A stretch of DNA of 64,000 nt from Dipteronia dyeriana. Taxonomy: Eukaryota > Streptophyta > Magnoliopsida > Sapindales > Sapindaceae. Position 1 is the first letter of the stretch. Each line of letters starts with the position of its first letter. Below, piece by piece: positions 46,701-58,610 of this stretch. Under the pieces are notes generated by a model. That model saw nothing but the letters and a program-made list of their open reading frames with translations, was not told where the DNA came from and searched no databases. The position numbers and the translations under genes were made by a program. Where the stretch lies: positions 3,595,094 to 3,659,093 of the forward strand of contig CM065302.1 in NCBI GenBank assembly GCA_032871835.1, in the 5' to 3' direction.

Positions 46701-47396
46701 TTTGTGGAGCATGTTATATCATGTATTGGATGATTAATATTTTTGATGTGTTTGGTTAGTGGGAGTTGTTTTTAATTAGATTAACTGCATTTATTCTATG
46801 CATGTTTATTTCATATTCTCGAAAATGTATTGTATATGCATGTTAAGATGTTTGCCATACTTGTTATTGTGTGCACACGGATGGTTGGTTATAGCAAGAA
46901 ATCTCAAGCTTTTAGTTTAAGGGGGCAATTCACTCATAAGGTATAAAGTTTCTACCGATGAGTGAACATTACTTAAGACATAAAGTTTTTGCCCGTCTTA
47001 AGAGAGGTTGAACTCATGGTCAAAGTGTTTGGTCAATGAGTGTAAAATGCTTAGAACATTAAGTTCTCTCGTCTTAAGCTGCTTCGTATAATGCGAAGTT
47101 GGACCTATATGGAAATAGGCATGATGATCACATCTGCATGTAATTTCCATACCACACATACATACCATTTTACCCGGATAAGTAGAGCTAAGAGTGTTTT
47201 GATTACATATGGTTTTATGTCGATTAAAGATGTAATGATTTTTGTAGTTGGATACTTGAGGTTCTATTGGACTAAGGGGAAGGAAGGTGTTACTCTCTTA
47301 AACATTCTTTGTGGCCACATAAAATTGTTTGTCAATTCGAAGAGTCGTTTTCTAAAATGAATTTTCAAATCTAAAATAATAATGTCTATGCAGCTC
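43771..47396 (+). other. non-coding interior of the LARD-like element
   Basis: AT-rich, no gag or pol motif in any frame. The sequence has the irregular look of decayed coding or spacer DNA. It includes GGGGGAGAGAGTGATGTTG at about 45640, which resembles a purine tract. The short frames listed by length (for example 47091-47360) have no recognisable domain. Confidence 0.6.
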
Positions 47397-47407
47397 AAGT
47401 GGGAGAA
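47397..47407 (+). other. polypurine tract of the LARD-like element
   Basis: AAGTGGGAGAA immediately before the TG of the right LTR, the typical copia-type plus-strand primer. Confidence 0.85.
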
Positions 47408-47920
47408 TGCAAGATTTTTATAAAAATTGTGAGCAACATAAGACATTATATTTTGAGTTTATGAAAACCGAATTGATTGGAATGTTTAAGTAAGTGAGAA
47501 TTGACTGGATAAAGCCCGTTATTAATGTGATCAATGTATGTAGGATATGGTATGAGCTATTGTATATGTGTGGCCTAGTATTCCTATTAGGACTAGCCAT
47601 CCTATTAAAGTTTTGAGAATCCTTTATGGGTTATGATTATACAGTATATATAGGGGGTCCCTACTCTCACTCACAATGAACATATAACATAATTGTCTCC
47701 CCATTAGGCAATCTGAGGAAGGTAAGAAGAGAGTAGAAAACTCTCTATTGTTTTAATTGTTTTCCTTGTTTTATTTTCAGGTTATCGTATTATTATGGAT
47801 TCGGAATTAAGATTCTACGAATTGGATGTTTTCCGTTGTGCTTCTAAATACGCGTTTATTCATACTTATACATACAATACGAGATCTATCTAATTATTTC
47901 GTTATATAATGCTTACAACA
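47408..47920 (+). repeat. right LTR of the LARD-like element
   Basis: TG start, ACAACA end, TATA-like GTATATATAGG at about 47643. Compared with the left copy it carries an extra segment (TTATTTTCAGGTTATCG and following, about 40 bp near 47770-47810), most simply a deletion in the left copy. Confidence 0.9.
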
Positions 47921-48744
47921 TATTAATCTCTTGACTGTCATCTCCGGTTAATTTTCAGTCCTCAAATATTTATGTCTTCATATTTCATTAGCTGAAAGTG
48001 GAGACATAATAATGCAAACCCTCAGCAACATTACTTAGAATGGTCTTTTGCTTATGCCAAATAAAATAAAAACAGAAAATCATATAGTACCAAACAAATA
48101 TAGAGTAGAATCTGATCATAACATGCTATTTCTTATGCATACACATAAATTAATAATGTATATATAGAGAGAGAGATTCCATGTTCAATCTGTGGTTCAT
48201 TTTCAGCTGCTTTAGAAAATGACTCATCCCTGATAACCAATATTCATCTCACGTTTAAATTCCAGTGCCCGTCTTGCCGGACCGCGAAAGCCCGTTGAAG
48301 CACATAGACTCACAAATTGAAGAGTGAAATCGAAGACCCATTTCCTGTGGAGTCGACCACGAAGCTCACAAATGGCGTCCGGTGAGAAGTCAAAGACGAA
48401 TTAGGTTAAGTTTGGTTTAAGAAAAAATTCTCTTTGTGGTGATAGGTCGAAGGAATGGAACGAACAAGGTAGATTGGAAGGGTACTTTGGTCTCTTAGAA
48501 ATTTTAATAGGCAATTTGGTCATTTTGCTTGTCTGAAGTGGAAAGGGTATTTTGGTCTTTACATGGTTATTTGTGACAATAATGGGGTGGTTAATTATGG
48601 CTACTTTTAATTTGCTTTTGTATTGATAGATCATAATTGTTCCAGTCAATACGGCAGATTTCTTAATCAATTTTCTGTTTTCAAATTTCTAAAAACCAAA
48701 AAGCAGCAAAGTGATTTCACATTTTAAAGCTAACAAATTTATTT
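47921..48744. other. intergenic region upstream of the receptor-kinase gene
   Basis: No gene recognised. A (GA)n stretch lies at 48166-48174. The GC-richer segment around 48260-48400 has short frames only. The 89-residue minus-strand frame at 48401-48670 has no motif and is not called. Confidence 0.5.
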
Positions 48745-48994
48745 GTGGGTCAACACCAGTCTTCAATCATTTGTTTCATAATTATCTTACCGTATACTCA
48801 AAATCCAACCCAAGACTTGTGGTGTACGTTTATTGTGGACTTGGAATTGTAATGTGAAAATGGAAAGTGAAAGTGAGAATTCAGAAGTGAAATGGAAAGT
48901 GAAGTCGCTACTTTGCATTATTATTTATACCTATACATTTCTACTTGTTTGTCATAGCATTTGTCATCAAATTAGTTAGGAGAATTCATCTCTC
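48745..48994 (+). promoter_or_regulatory. proximal promoter and leader of the receptor-kinase gene
   Basis: Includes the segment duplicated at 37830-37965, and a TATTTATACC TATA-like box at about 48921-48930, some 65-75 bases before the start codon. The start ATG at 48995 sits in a CTCTCATGGA context. Transcription start was not determined. Confidence 0.45.
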
Positions 48995-51900
48995 ATGGAA
49001 ACAAATCAAAGTCTCCGTTTGTTAGTAGTTTTCTTCTTATTTCATTCCCTTACTTATAGCACATCATTATCAACCAAAAACATTAACACTGATACAGATG
49101 CTCTTCTTGTTCTGAAAACTCGTATAACTCTTAATCCACATGCTTTGTTGGCCAAAAATTGGTCTATGAGTACCTCCGTCTGTAATTGGATTGGTGTTAC
49201 GTGTGGTGCTCATCACCATAGAATCACAGCCTTGGATATTTCCAATCTTGGTCTTACAGGGACCATTCCACCTCAACTTGGAAATCTTTCTTTTCTTGCA
49301 TTGCTATCAATCAACGACAACAATTTTTATGGCTCTCTTCCTTACGAGTTGGCTCGTTTACATCGATTGAAATACATTAATTTCAATTATAACCAGCTTT
49401 CGGGTAATGTACCATCCTCCATCTTCAACATATCTTCATTGCAAGAGCTTAGTCTCAAACACAATCGGCTCTCGTCAATGGTCAATGTATCTGGCTGTGG
49501 CCTTAATTTGATGTCACTTGATTTGTCTGACAACTCGTTGGAGGGAGAATTGCCATCCTTTATATCAGAGTGCAAGCAGCTGCGATTTTTGAACCTGTCC
49601 TCTAACAACTTCAGAGGAGGCATACCAAAAGAAATCGGCAACTTAACTAAGCTGAAGACTCTATCAATTTGTGACACCAAACTTGAAGGTAATTAATTAT
49701 AGACTTAATATTAATGGTTGAAGGTAATTAATTTTAGTCATATATGAATACAGGATTTGATGAAAGTTTTTTTTTTTTTTTTTTTCTTTTGCAGGAGAAA
49801 TTCCACAGGAGTTGGGGATTCTTGTAGAATTGGAAAGACTAATACTACGAGACAATGCCCTGTTAACAGGGCATATTCCTTCACTTCTTTTCAACATTTC
49901 TTCTTTGTGGCTAATTAATTTAACAAATAATAGATTGACAGGTGACCTCCCTCACAACATGTGTTCACATCGTCATCATCCTTCTGTGCTTGAAATTCTG
50001 GAGTTGTCTGAGAATCAAATCACGGGTACAATCCCATACAATTTGTGGCAATGCAGAGAGCTTACCATTGTTGGTCTATCTTATAATCAGTTCAGAGGAC
50101 GCATACCAAGGAGTATCGGAAACTTGACCATGGTAAAAGTACTAGCTCTAGGCGGTAACAACTTAGTAGGTAGGCACTTATGAATCAATCAACAATATTA
50201 TTTTATTTTCATCATAGACTTGATCTATCATTAAACATGCTCACATGCAGGTGAGATACCTTTTGAAATTGGTAATCTTCCTAATCTGGAGCAATTGGGA
50301 CTTGAAAATGGCTACCTAGTTGGCCACACTCCAGCTACAGTTTTCAACATTTCAACATTGAAGTGGCTTTTGCTCAACAACAACACACTTTCGGGAAGCC
50401 TTCCATCAATTATTGGCTTTGGGCTTCCAAATGTTGAGGTGTTACTTCTCGGCCTGAATTATTTAACTGGAAAATTTCCCAGCTTCATCACCAATGCTTC
50501 GAAGCTCCAAATTCTAGATATTGCACTCAACTCATTCTCAGGCTTTATTCCAAGCACAATAGGCAACACTTTAACCAGTCTTGAGCTCCTCAACTTAGAA
50601 GTCAATTCCTTCACTTCTTCTACTCCAGATTTGAGCTTCATTACCTCCTTGACAAATTGCAAGAATTTTAGAGAATTGTCTTTATCAGGTAATCCTCTAA
50701 ATGGCTTCCTTCCAACTTCTATAGGAAACCTCTCTATTTCGTTGGAAATACTTAATGTGGATGGTTGCAACATCACTGGAAACATTCCACAAGAAATTAC
50801 TAGTCTAAAAAACTTGATGACTATACATTTGGGCCAAAATGAATTGACAGGATCAATTCCTGTTACACTTAGAAACTTGGAGCAACTTCAAGGATTTTCC
50901 ATTCGATATAACAATCTAGATGGATCCATCCCAAATGATCTTTGCCTAGTAAATAACCTGGTAGATTTGTACATGCAAGGTAATAAGCTTTCTGGAGCCA
51001 TACCTACATGTTTTGGTAATCTAACTAATCTAAGACACCTCTCGTTAGGCTCCAATGAGTTGACTTCTGTTATACCCTCTTCTCTGTGCAACCTTAAAGA
51101 TATCTTGGAAATTGACTTGTCATCAAACTCTCTAATTGGAACTCTTCCGTTAGACTTTGGAAATCTGAAGGTTGTCATAAGTGTAGATTTGTCTCATAAT
51201 CATTTAACCGGTGGCATCCCAACCATAATTGGAAGCCTACAAAATTTGCAGCGTCTCTCCCTAAGATATAATAGCTTACAAGGCTCAATTCCTGAATCAT
51301 TTGGGGGATTAAAAAGTTTGGAGATTTTGGATTTGTCCAATAATAATCTTTCTGGAGTTATTCCTGAATCGTTGGAGGCATTATCATACCTCAAATATCT
51401 TAACTTGTCTTTCAATCAATTAGAGGGGGAAATTCCAACAAAAGGACCTTTTGCAAATCTCTATGCTAATTCTTTTATGATGAACCTTGCACTTTGTGGT
51501 TTGCCAAGATTGCAAGTCCCCTCCTGCAAAACAACCACTCATCCAAAATATAGGATCACGGTTGTCTTAGCCATTACTTTGCCGCTAACACTTATTGTCT
51601 GCTTGACTTTGATCATTGTGATCAGAGTATATCGAATGAGGAGGAGCTCACAACTAGCTAATAATAACGACGTTGATGTGCCACAACGAGCAATATGGAG
51701 AAGAATTTCTTATCCGGAACTTGTTCAAGCAACAAATGGATTTAGTGACAGCAATCTACTTGGCAGAGGGAGCTTTGGTTCAGTTTTTAGAGGGAGACTT
51801 TTAGATGGGATGGAAATTGCAGTAAAGGTGTTCCACATGCAAACGGAAAGAGCACTTAGGAGTTTCAATGTTGAATGTGAAGTGCTTAGTGGTATTCGTC

Positions 51901-52698
51901 ATCGAAACCTTGTCAAGATTATCAGCAGTTGTACAAATGACGATCTTAAAGCGTTGGTGCTAGAGTACATGCCTAATGGAAGCCTTGAAAAGGGCTTATA
52001 TTCTGATGAATACTTTTTGGACATATTACAAAGGTTGAATATATTGATAGATGTGGCATCAGCTTTGGAGTATCTTCACTTTGGTTATTCAGTCCCTGTA
52101 GTTCATTGTGACATCAAGCCGAGCAACGTACTGCTAGACCAAAGCATGGTTGGACACTTGAGTGATTTTGGTATTACAAAGTTGTTAGCTGAAGAAGATT
52201 CTATGACACAAACACAAACCCTTGCCACAATTGGTTATATGGCACCAGGTAAAATTCCAACAGATTTTGTTATTCATTTTATAGTTTCTTTATTTTTGAT
52301 ATAAATATTTCCAATATTGAAATCGATTAAGTCAATTCACAGAGTATGGACGTGAAGGAAAGGTATCTCGAGAATGTGATGTTTATAGCTACGGTATTAT
52401 GCTGATGGAGACATTTACAAGGAAGAAGCCGACAAATGAAATTTTTATCAGAGAAATGAGCTTGAGACATTGGGTTGGTGACTCATTAAATCATTCGATA
52501 GTGAATGTTGCAGATAGCGATTTACTACAAAGGGAGGATGGCTATTTTTCAGCAAGGGAACAATGTGTATCATTTATCTTAAGTTTAGCCATGGATTGTA
52601 CCACAAATTTACCCGAGAATAGAATCAACATAAAAAATGTAGTAAATAGACTCATAAAAATCAAAGCAACATTTCTGGCAAGTACTCAGAGGCCATAA
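48995..52698 (+). CDS. LRR receptor-like kinase, class XII type, non-RD kinase (1140 aa, four exons)
   Basis: Plasma-membrane receptor kinase of the EFR/FLS2/Xa21-like group, whose known members detect microbial or self peptides in immunity; ligand unknown here. Exons 48995-49688, 49795-50169, 50251-52248 and 52343-52698, all joined at GT/AG sites in phase 1, give an open frame of 1140 residues. Signal peptide at residues 1-26, LRR N-cap with CNWIGVTC, then more than twenty LRRs to about residue 765. The membrane helix is at about 792-814. The kinase has GRGSFG (859), AVKVF Lys (about 880), HCDIKPSN (about 974), DFG (about 993) and APEYG. HCD replaces HRD, the non-RD signature. Two introns fall between LRRs at the same G/EIP position. 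No lesion seen. Confidence 0.95.
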
Positions 52699-52936
52699 CG
52701 TAGGATAGTAATTGTGTTTGTTGGAAGTGGAGTACTGTTTTCTTTAGTTTTGATCCTTGACACTTAATTTCCTTTAGTCGTTCATGGTTATATTGAATTG
52801 TTTGCAATCATGATATTATATTATGATATAATCCTTTGCCAAGTTTTCTCTTAAATGTGTCATCTTCATGATATATTATATAATATAGTATATAATATAT
52901 AATATAAGAGTATTTTTTTATATATATATATATATA
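52699..52936. other. 3' flank of the receptor-kinase gene
   Basis: Contains the likely 3' untranslated region and an AT-rich tract with TATAATATAG and (TA)n words (52870-52936). A precise poly(A) site cannot be assigned by eye. Confidence 0.4.
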
Positions 52937-54100
52937 GTGGTTCTTTCATAACGATCCCTTATTTTAATTTCGGAAAGGGCCACCATGAAACCAAATCTAT
53001 TTTTATGAATTTTAATCTAAATTTTTCGGTGGATGATATTTTCAGTGAAATCTACATATGAATAAAATTTAAGAATTTTTCAAATACCAAAACTATTTAT
53101 CCCAATTTTATTAAATATATAGGCAACGGAAAAAGGGTGAAATCTAGGAAAATTCGAGAAAAATAGTTATAGTACTTAAAAAATTATCAAATTTTATTAA
53201 TAGGTAGATTTCATTAAACATATCATCCACAAAAAAATCAGATCAAAATTCATAAAAATGGATGTTATTTCATGATGGTCATTAACGAAATTAAAATAAG
53301 GAATCCTTTATGAGAGAACCAATATTTATTAGAGGTTCTCTCAAAAGGGATCCCTTATTTAAATTCGGTAAGGACTACCGTGAAATCATATCCATTTTTA
53401 TGAATTTTAATCTGAATTTTTATGTGGATGATATTTTCAGTAAAATATACATATGAATAAAATTTGAGAATTTTTCAAGCACCACAACTATTTATCCCGA
53501 TTTTATTAAATATATAGGTATCGGAAAAAGGGTGAAATCTAGGAAAATTCAAGAAAAATAGTTGTAGTACTTGAAAAATTCTCAAATTTTATTAATATGT
53601 AGATTTCATTAAACATATCATCCACAAAAAAATTAGATCAAAATTCATAAAAATGGATGTGATTTCATGATGGTCATTACCGAAATTAAAATAAGGGATC
53701 TTTTATGAGAGAACCAATATATATTAGTGGTTCTCTCATAAGGATCCCTTATTTAAATTCGATAAGGACTACTGTGAAACCACATCTTTTTTTATGAATT
53801 TTAATTTGAATTTTTATGTGGATGATATTTTCAGTGAAATCTACATATGAATAAAATTTGAGAATTTTTCAAGTACCACAACTATTTATTCCGATTTTGT
53901 TAAATATATATGCATGGGAAAAATGGTGAAATCTAGGAAAATTCAAAAAAAATAGTTGTAGTCTTTGAAAAATTCTCAAATTTTATTAATAGGTAGATTT
54001 CATTGAACATATCATCCATAAAAAATTTATAAAAATGAATGTGATTTTATGATGGTCATTACTGAAATTAAAATAAATGATCCCTTATGAGAGAATCAAT
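52937..54100. repeat. three tandem copies of a 395-bp palindromic MITE-like unit
   Basis: Each unit starts GGTTCTCTCATAAGGGATCC and ends with its inverse (AGGGATCTTTTATGAGAGAACC in copy 2). Copies begin at 52939, 53334 and 53729, exactly 395 bp apart. Within a unit, arms of about 165 bp face each other around a short centre, with the block TGGATGATATTTTCAGTGAAAT paired to ATTTCATTAAACATATCATCCA. The spacer between units (about 23 bp, AATATATATTAG) is repeated too. It is non-coding and lies just downstream of the receptor kinase. Confidence 0.92.
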
Positions 54101-56446
54101 ATATATATATATATATCATATCATATCATATAATATATAATAATATAATAATGGCTTTGACAGTTGTTGAGGATATGTTGTGGATGGAATCTTACCCTCC
54201 GTGTGTGTGGAGAGATCTGTTTTAGATGATTGTACTAGTATGATTGTTTTTTAATAGGTTTGACCCTTAAAAAATAAAATAAAAGGAAGATACCATGTGA
54301 CAATTTAATAAATGATTAGAAATTATTCAAATCAAATCAATAATATATAATTATCTTACACAATAATATCATATCATATCATCTACTGTCACTTTTCCCA
54401 CTTGAGAAAATCTGATACCTTAAATAAGAGAGTAACTTATAAATCATGAATATTTTTCTTCTAAGAAAAACTTCAAAAATATGATTTTTCAATTTATATT
54501 TTACATTGTCCACACATAGTGCTAGCTACAAACTAATTTATAAATAAACTTAGAGAAAGAATATATTTGATAAAATATAGGGTTTACATATAAATTAGAA
54601 TATTTTTTAAAAAAATTAATGTCCATATACATACTGTTTCAAAGACACTCATTATATATCACTGTTTAATTGTCTGCCTACTACAATTGAATCCATGCAG
54701 GGTGTCAAAGCAAATTTTATTGGGCCCATATATGGACTTCAATATTTGTTTGGGCCAGCCCATTTAAAATATCTCTAAATGACTCGGAACAATGACATAT
54801 GTTAATTGAGTGGATTTATCTCATAATACCGGTTTCTTACATAAATAAACATTTAATTTTATGTTCTTGAAAGAATTATATTGTTATAATTATTTCATTT
54901 CAAACTTTGAAACTACAATAAAACCAAAAGAAACTTCCCTCAAGATGTATGTTTGCATTGCCCAAGCTGATGCTTTCTTAAAAACAAATGGAAAATGCCC
55001 AATTAATATTTTTAATAAAATAAAAACTAAAGTGGCTATAGTTGTACAACTTTAAAATAAAATTTATAGTTGCTACCCAAACCGAACACCGGTAGTTTTT
55101 TTTAATTGAAAACTCCATCATTAGCCTTTTTTATTTAACATTTTTAACATTTTAACAAACATACAAACTTAATTATCTTTCGACTATATTATTTACATTT
55201 GATTATGGGTTTCCTCTTAAATATTTAAATCTTTCATTTTTCTTCTTTTTTTAACTTGTTTTATTATTTATTAATTTATAGTATTAAAAAACTTTAGAAA
55301 GGTTATCTTTAGTAAATGTGGGGTGTCTACATGTTATAATGTTTTAAAAAAATTCAAAGCTACTGTCTACTTTCAAAGCCACAAAATCAATTAAAAGGTT
55401 TTGAAATCCGTACAATTTTTGGTCCAAAAAGAAATGTGTTAAAAAGAGATTTGGGCTAAAAAGAGTACTTTGGTGCCCAAAAATGCTTTGGATCAAAAAG
55501 GTCTTCGCGAAAATGGTATGGAACAAATATTTTTGTGCCCAAAAAAGTTTCGGTTCCAAATAATTATGGACGCACATTATCGCCTAAAAACAATTAAAAT
55601 ACGGGTTTGAACAGTGCATTTGCAGCATGCAATCGAAATTATCAAGGAAACTCTAACTGTGTGAGAAATTACAACTATGTTCTTTAATTAGCATCTATAT
55701 AATCACAATTGAGTTCCAAACTATGGACATATTAATTGAAGCTTCCATTTGCATTTCTAACTAACCCAACGCAGCCTAGGATGCAAAAATCGCATAAAAC
55801 ATCGATTTTAACGGAAAAAAGGCACTAATTTAAAATGACAGTGCACAGTTGAAACAACTTAAAAATTCTACAAAATTGAATCACTCACAACTAGCAATCT
55901 CAACTACAAACAGCATGATAAAATAATAATAAGAGAAATCGAAATAGAATCCGCAAGTGAGAAACCTGAAGAAAGAAGGCGGAATTCATGTATTATTATA
56001 TATAAAATCCTGTATTATTTGGTCAGCTTATAAGTCACCTAAACGAGTTTTCCAGCAAAATCAGCACAAACCCTTTTGATAAAGATGAAAAGCATGCACT
56101 TACATTATTTTTTATCTTCAAACAAGAATCTCATCTACCTTTAATTTATTCTGCAAATATCTCTAGAAAAAACAATGGACTGAAGCTTTGAGCATTTTGT
56201 CAGCAGCTGCAGCAGCACTGTCTATGTATCACATTCAAACCAGAAGAATCTATATCTTGCTCTAAATAGCTCTAGTCTATATTCTGAAAATCATTTCATA
56301 GATATATATATAAATAATTTGATTGGACGCAAATGCATAGAAATCATAGGTTCAAAAAAATGACAAAAACCTTAAATTAACAATACCACTAACCGTGCTT
56401 TGCAAGCTAGGCCATTCTAGGTACTTCAGTCTTCAGCTGACTAGGC
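54101..56446. other. intergenic region, no gene seen
   Basis: AT-rich. Short (TATCATA)n tracts near 54104-54140. A run of A-rich AAAAAGnnnnTTTGG-type words at 55420-55560 gives a spurious minus-strand frame (55344-55577). A few exon-like bits (for example 55930-55990) lack any domain. Nothing else can be supported. Confidence 0.55.
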
Positions 56447-56451
56447 TGCTC

Positions 56452-56842
56452 TGTAAACAGTTTTTCCATTCTTATTTTCTTATTGATTTTCTTCTGTTTT
56501 TGATTAAAAAAAAATCAAAACAGTTTTGCTAATTATGGTCCAAACATATAATCTTAAATTCAAGAGTTTTTTATATTAAACATTACCCTTTAGTTAAAAT
56601 TGGAAAGGTGGTAACAGATTCATGCATGGACATAACAGCTTGATGTGAGCTAGGCTATATAAAGGGATTTGGTCCCATATACAATCCTTTTCGGAGTGTT
56701 CTGAGAGCTTAGAAGAGCCAAAATCCGAGAGGAAAAGAGTAGGAGTGCAATGGCCGGAGGTATTGCCCGATCCCGGATATTTCTTGAGTTTTATATGATC
56801 CTTTTTTTGCTTTGCTTAATTTTGGGTCATGTTTAGCGTATA
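56452..56842 (+). repeat. left LTR of the copia element
   Basis: TGTAAACAG start. A TATA box CTATATAAAGGG sits at about 56656-56667. Matches 60989-61411. It contains ATGGCCGGAG at 56750-56759 followed by a GT splice-donor-like pair. Confidence 0.92.
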
Positions 56843-56843
56843 G

Positions 56844-56858
56844 TTGGTATCAGAGCAA
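56844..56858 (+). other. primer-binding site of the copia element
   Basis: TTGGTATCAGAGCAAC, complementary to the plant initiator-Met tRNA 3' end, one base after the LTR. Confidence 0.92.
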
Positions 56859-57852
56859 CTTGTGCCTCTACCTTGCTATTCTTTCTTTGTTTTTCAAGTC
56901 GGGTCTAAAACCGGTTCATACGGGTCAAAACGATCCGGCTAGAGATTGAAGACGATATATTCGTGTGCCTATTTCAATTTTGGACCTTTTATTTTGTGAG
57001 CCTATTTCATTTTTGGGCCTATTTCATATATGCGGACCTAATTTTAGTTTGGGATTTTGGCAAAATTTAAATTTTGGGCATTTATTATGGAATTTGGTGA
57101 TTATTTGTACAAATTTTTATTTATATATTATTTATTTTGTTTCTTGAACTATATGCAATTTTGTCCATTGCTCATATTTATTAGCATGAATTAAATTTAG
57201 TGTATTTTGTTCATGTTAAATTTATGAAATAATTTTGGATGAGTTTATATTATGTTTAATTATGCAATATCTTTATGTATGTATAATTCTTAATTTATGA
57301 GAATATTTTATGCATAAAATAACACATTGTTCATTTTCGGATAAAGTTAAATTATGCAATATAGGTCTATTTTCATAACACTTAATTTTATGCATAAAAT
57401 TTTAATGTCTAGTGATCCATATAATTTTAATTAATTAAGGATTAGCCACAACATCTTTAGTTAAAAATAAATAAAGTATATGTTATGTTTGTTTAGAATC
57501 ACATACAGAATTATAGGCATTGGTTGTGATTAATTATAATTAACATAATAAATTTTATCCCACAAGAAATTTTATTATATTTATATAATTAATTAGGATA
57601 AAATATCAAAAAAAATTCATAATATACCCACATGAATTATGAATTATTATATAATTTGATAGTTTTATCATAAAGTTCATTAAATTATTTCCATAATGTA
57701 CTCATGTATTAAGTACATAATTTGATCATAAGTAACATGATAATAATTTAACCCACTGGCCATTTTTATGTCAATAGATTCAATATTTGCATGATTTACA
57801 TTGGTAAAACATACAATTTAATGGTTTAGGCATAAGCATGTATTTTATGCAG
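56859..57852 (+). other. untranslated leader / probable intron of the copia element
   Basis: AT-rich, T-rich at its 3' end (TGTATTTTATGCAG). If the short exon in the LTR (56750-56759) splices to 57853, this stretch belongs to an intron of about 1.1 kb. Otherwise it is only the leader. No gene is visible in it. Confidence 0.5.
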
Positions 57853-58610
57853 CTTCACAATCTGCTAATTTCTCTGATATTCGTTGTGATATTCCTGAAC
57901 TAAAGGGCGAAAACTATAAAGTATGGAAAGAGAGAATTCTTCTCCATTTAGGGTGGATGGACATCGACTATGCTATTAGGAAAGATGAACCACCATCAAT
58001 CACTAATACCAGCACTCTAGCAAACATCACACTTTATGAACAATGGGAGCGATCTAATCGTCTTAACGTGATGTTCATTAAGACCAATATTTCTGTTGGT
58101 ATACGTGGTTCCTTTGATCAGCATGAAAAGGTCAGGGATTTGCTGAGAGCCATTGATGAAAAATTCATCACTTCAGAGAAGGCACTCGCAAACACCCTAA
58201 TCATGAAGTTCTCATCCATAAGGCTCACTAGCGTGAAGGGTGTGCGCGAGCACATCATGCAGATGAGGGACATTGCTGCTCAACCTAAGAAACTAGAGGT
58301 TGACATGTCTGAATCCTTTCTGGTGCACTATATCCTGAACACCCTCCCACAACAGTATGGGCTATTGGGAAGTGAGCAAAACATCTTATATGGAAACAAG
58401 ATCGGCTCACATGTGGAGAATATAGGGACATGTGTTTTATCTTTAAGTAATGGTTTTGTTTTAGAATTAGATAGGACCTTCTATGTTCCAAGTTTTTCAC
58501 GAAACTTGATTTCAGTTTCCAGACTTGTACTTTTGGGATATTCCTTTAATTTTTCAAACACTTTGGAAACCGAGTTTGAGACATATGTGCGTTTGGGGAT
58601 GCCCGTCTGA
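57853..58610 (+). pseudogene. copia gag fused by deletion to the protease/pre-integrase region
   Basis: Starts ...SQSANFSDIRCDIPELKG, the N-terminal region typical of copia gag (UBN2 type), with ENYKVWKERILLHLGWMDID and EQWERSNRLN. After LPQQYG (about 58360) the frame jumps directly to FYVPSFSRNLISVSRL of the GAG-pre-integrase region. The CCHC knuckle and the protease active site are therefore missing in frame. A second jump near 58560 moves into the integrase C-terminus. The deletions keep one open frame of about 250 residues. Confidence 0.85.

Larger units (their letters stand above)
40963..47920 (+). mobile_element. long LTR element without recognisable genes (LARD-like)
   Basis: Two LTRs of about 512 bp (40963-41474 and 47408-47920) enclose 5.9 kb of non-coding DNA. 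A TGGTATCAGAGC primer site follows the left LTR by one base, and a GTGGGAGAA purine tract precedes the right one, both typical of Ty1/copia-like elements. None of gag, protease, integrase or RT could be recognised in six frames. The interior holds a GC-rich leader, a stem-loop, and large tandem repeats. Large non-coding LTR elements of this sort are known as LARDs and depend on proteins from others. Flanking bases (AATCA and TATTA) do not form a clear target duplication. Confidence 0.85.

Noticed and set aside
40963..47920. A 5-bp target duplication for the LARD-like element
   Set aside because: The flanking bases AATCA and TATTA do not match. The ends are supported by the LTRs only.
48401..48670. 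89-residue minus-strand frame upstream of the receptor kinase
   Set aside because: Lys/Ile/Pro-rich with no motif, and it lies in promoter-side intergenic DNA.
50459..51415. Minus-strand frames opposite the LRR domain
   Set aside because: Mirror frames of repetitive Leu codons in the receptor gene.
55344..55577. 77-residue minus-strand frame with FLxQ-like repeats
   Set aside because: The A-rich AAAAAG words on the other strand create Phe/Leu repeats; no gene evidence.
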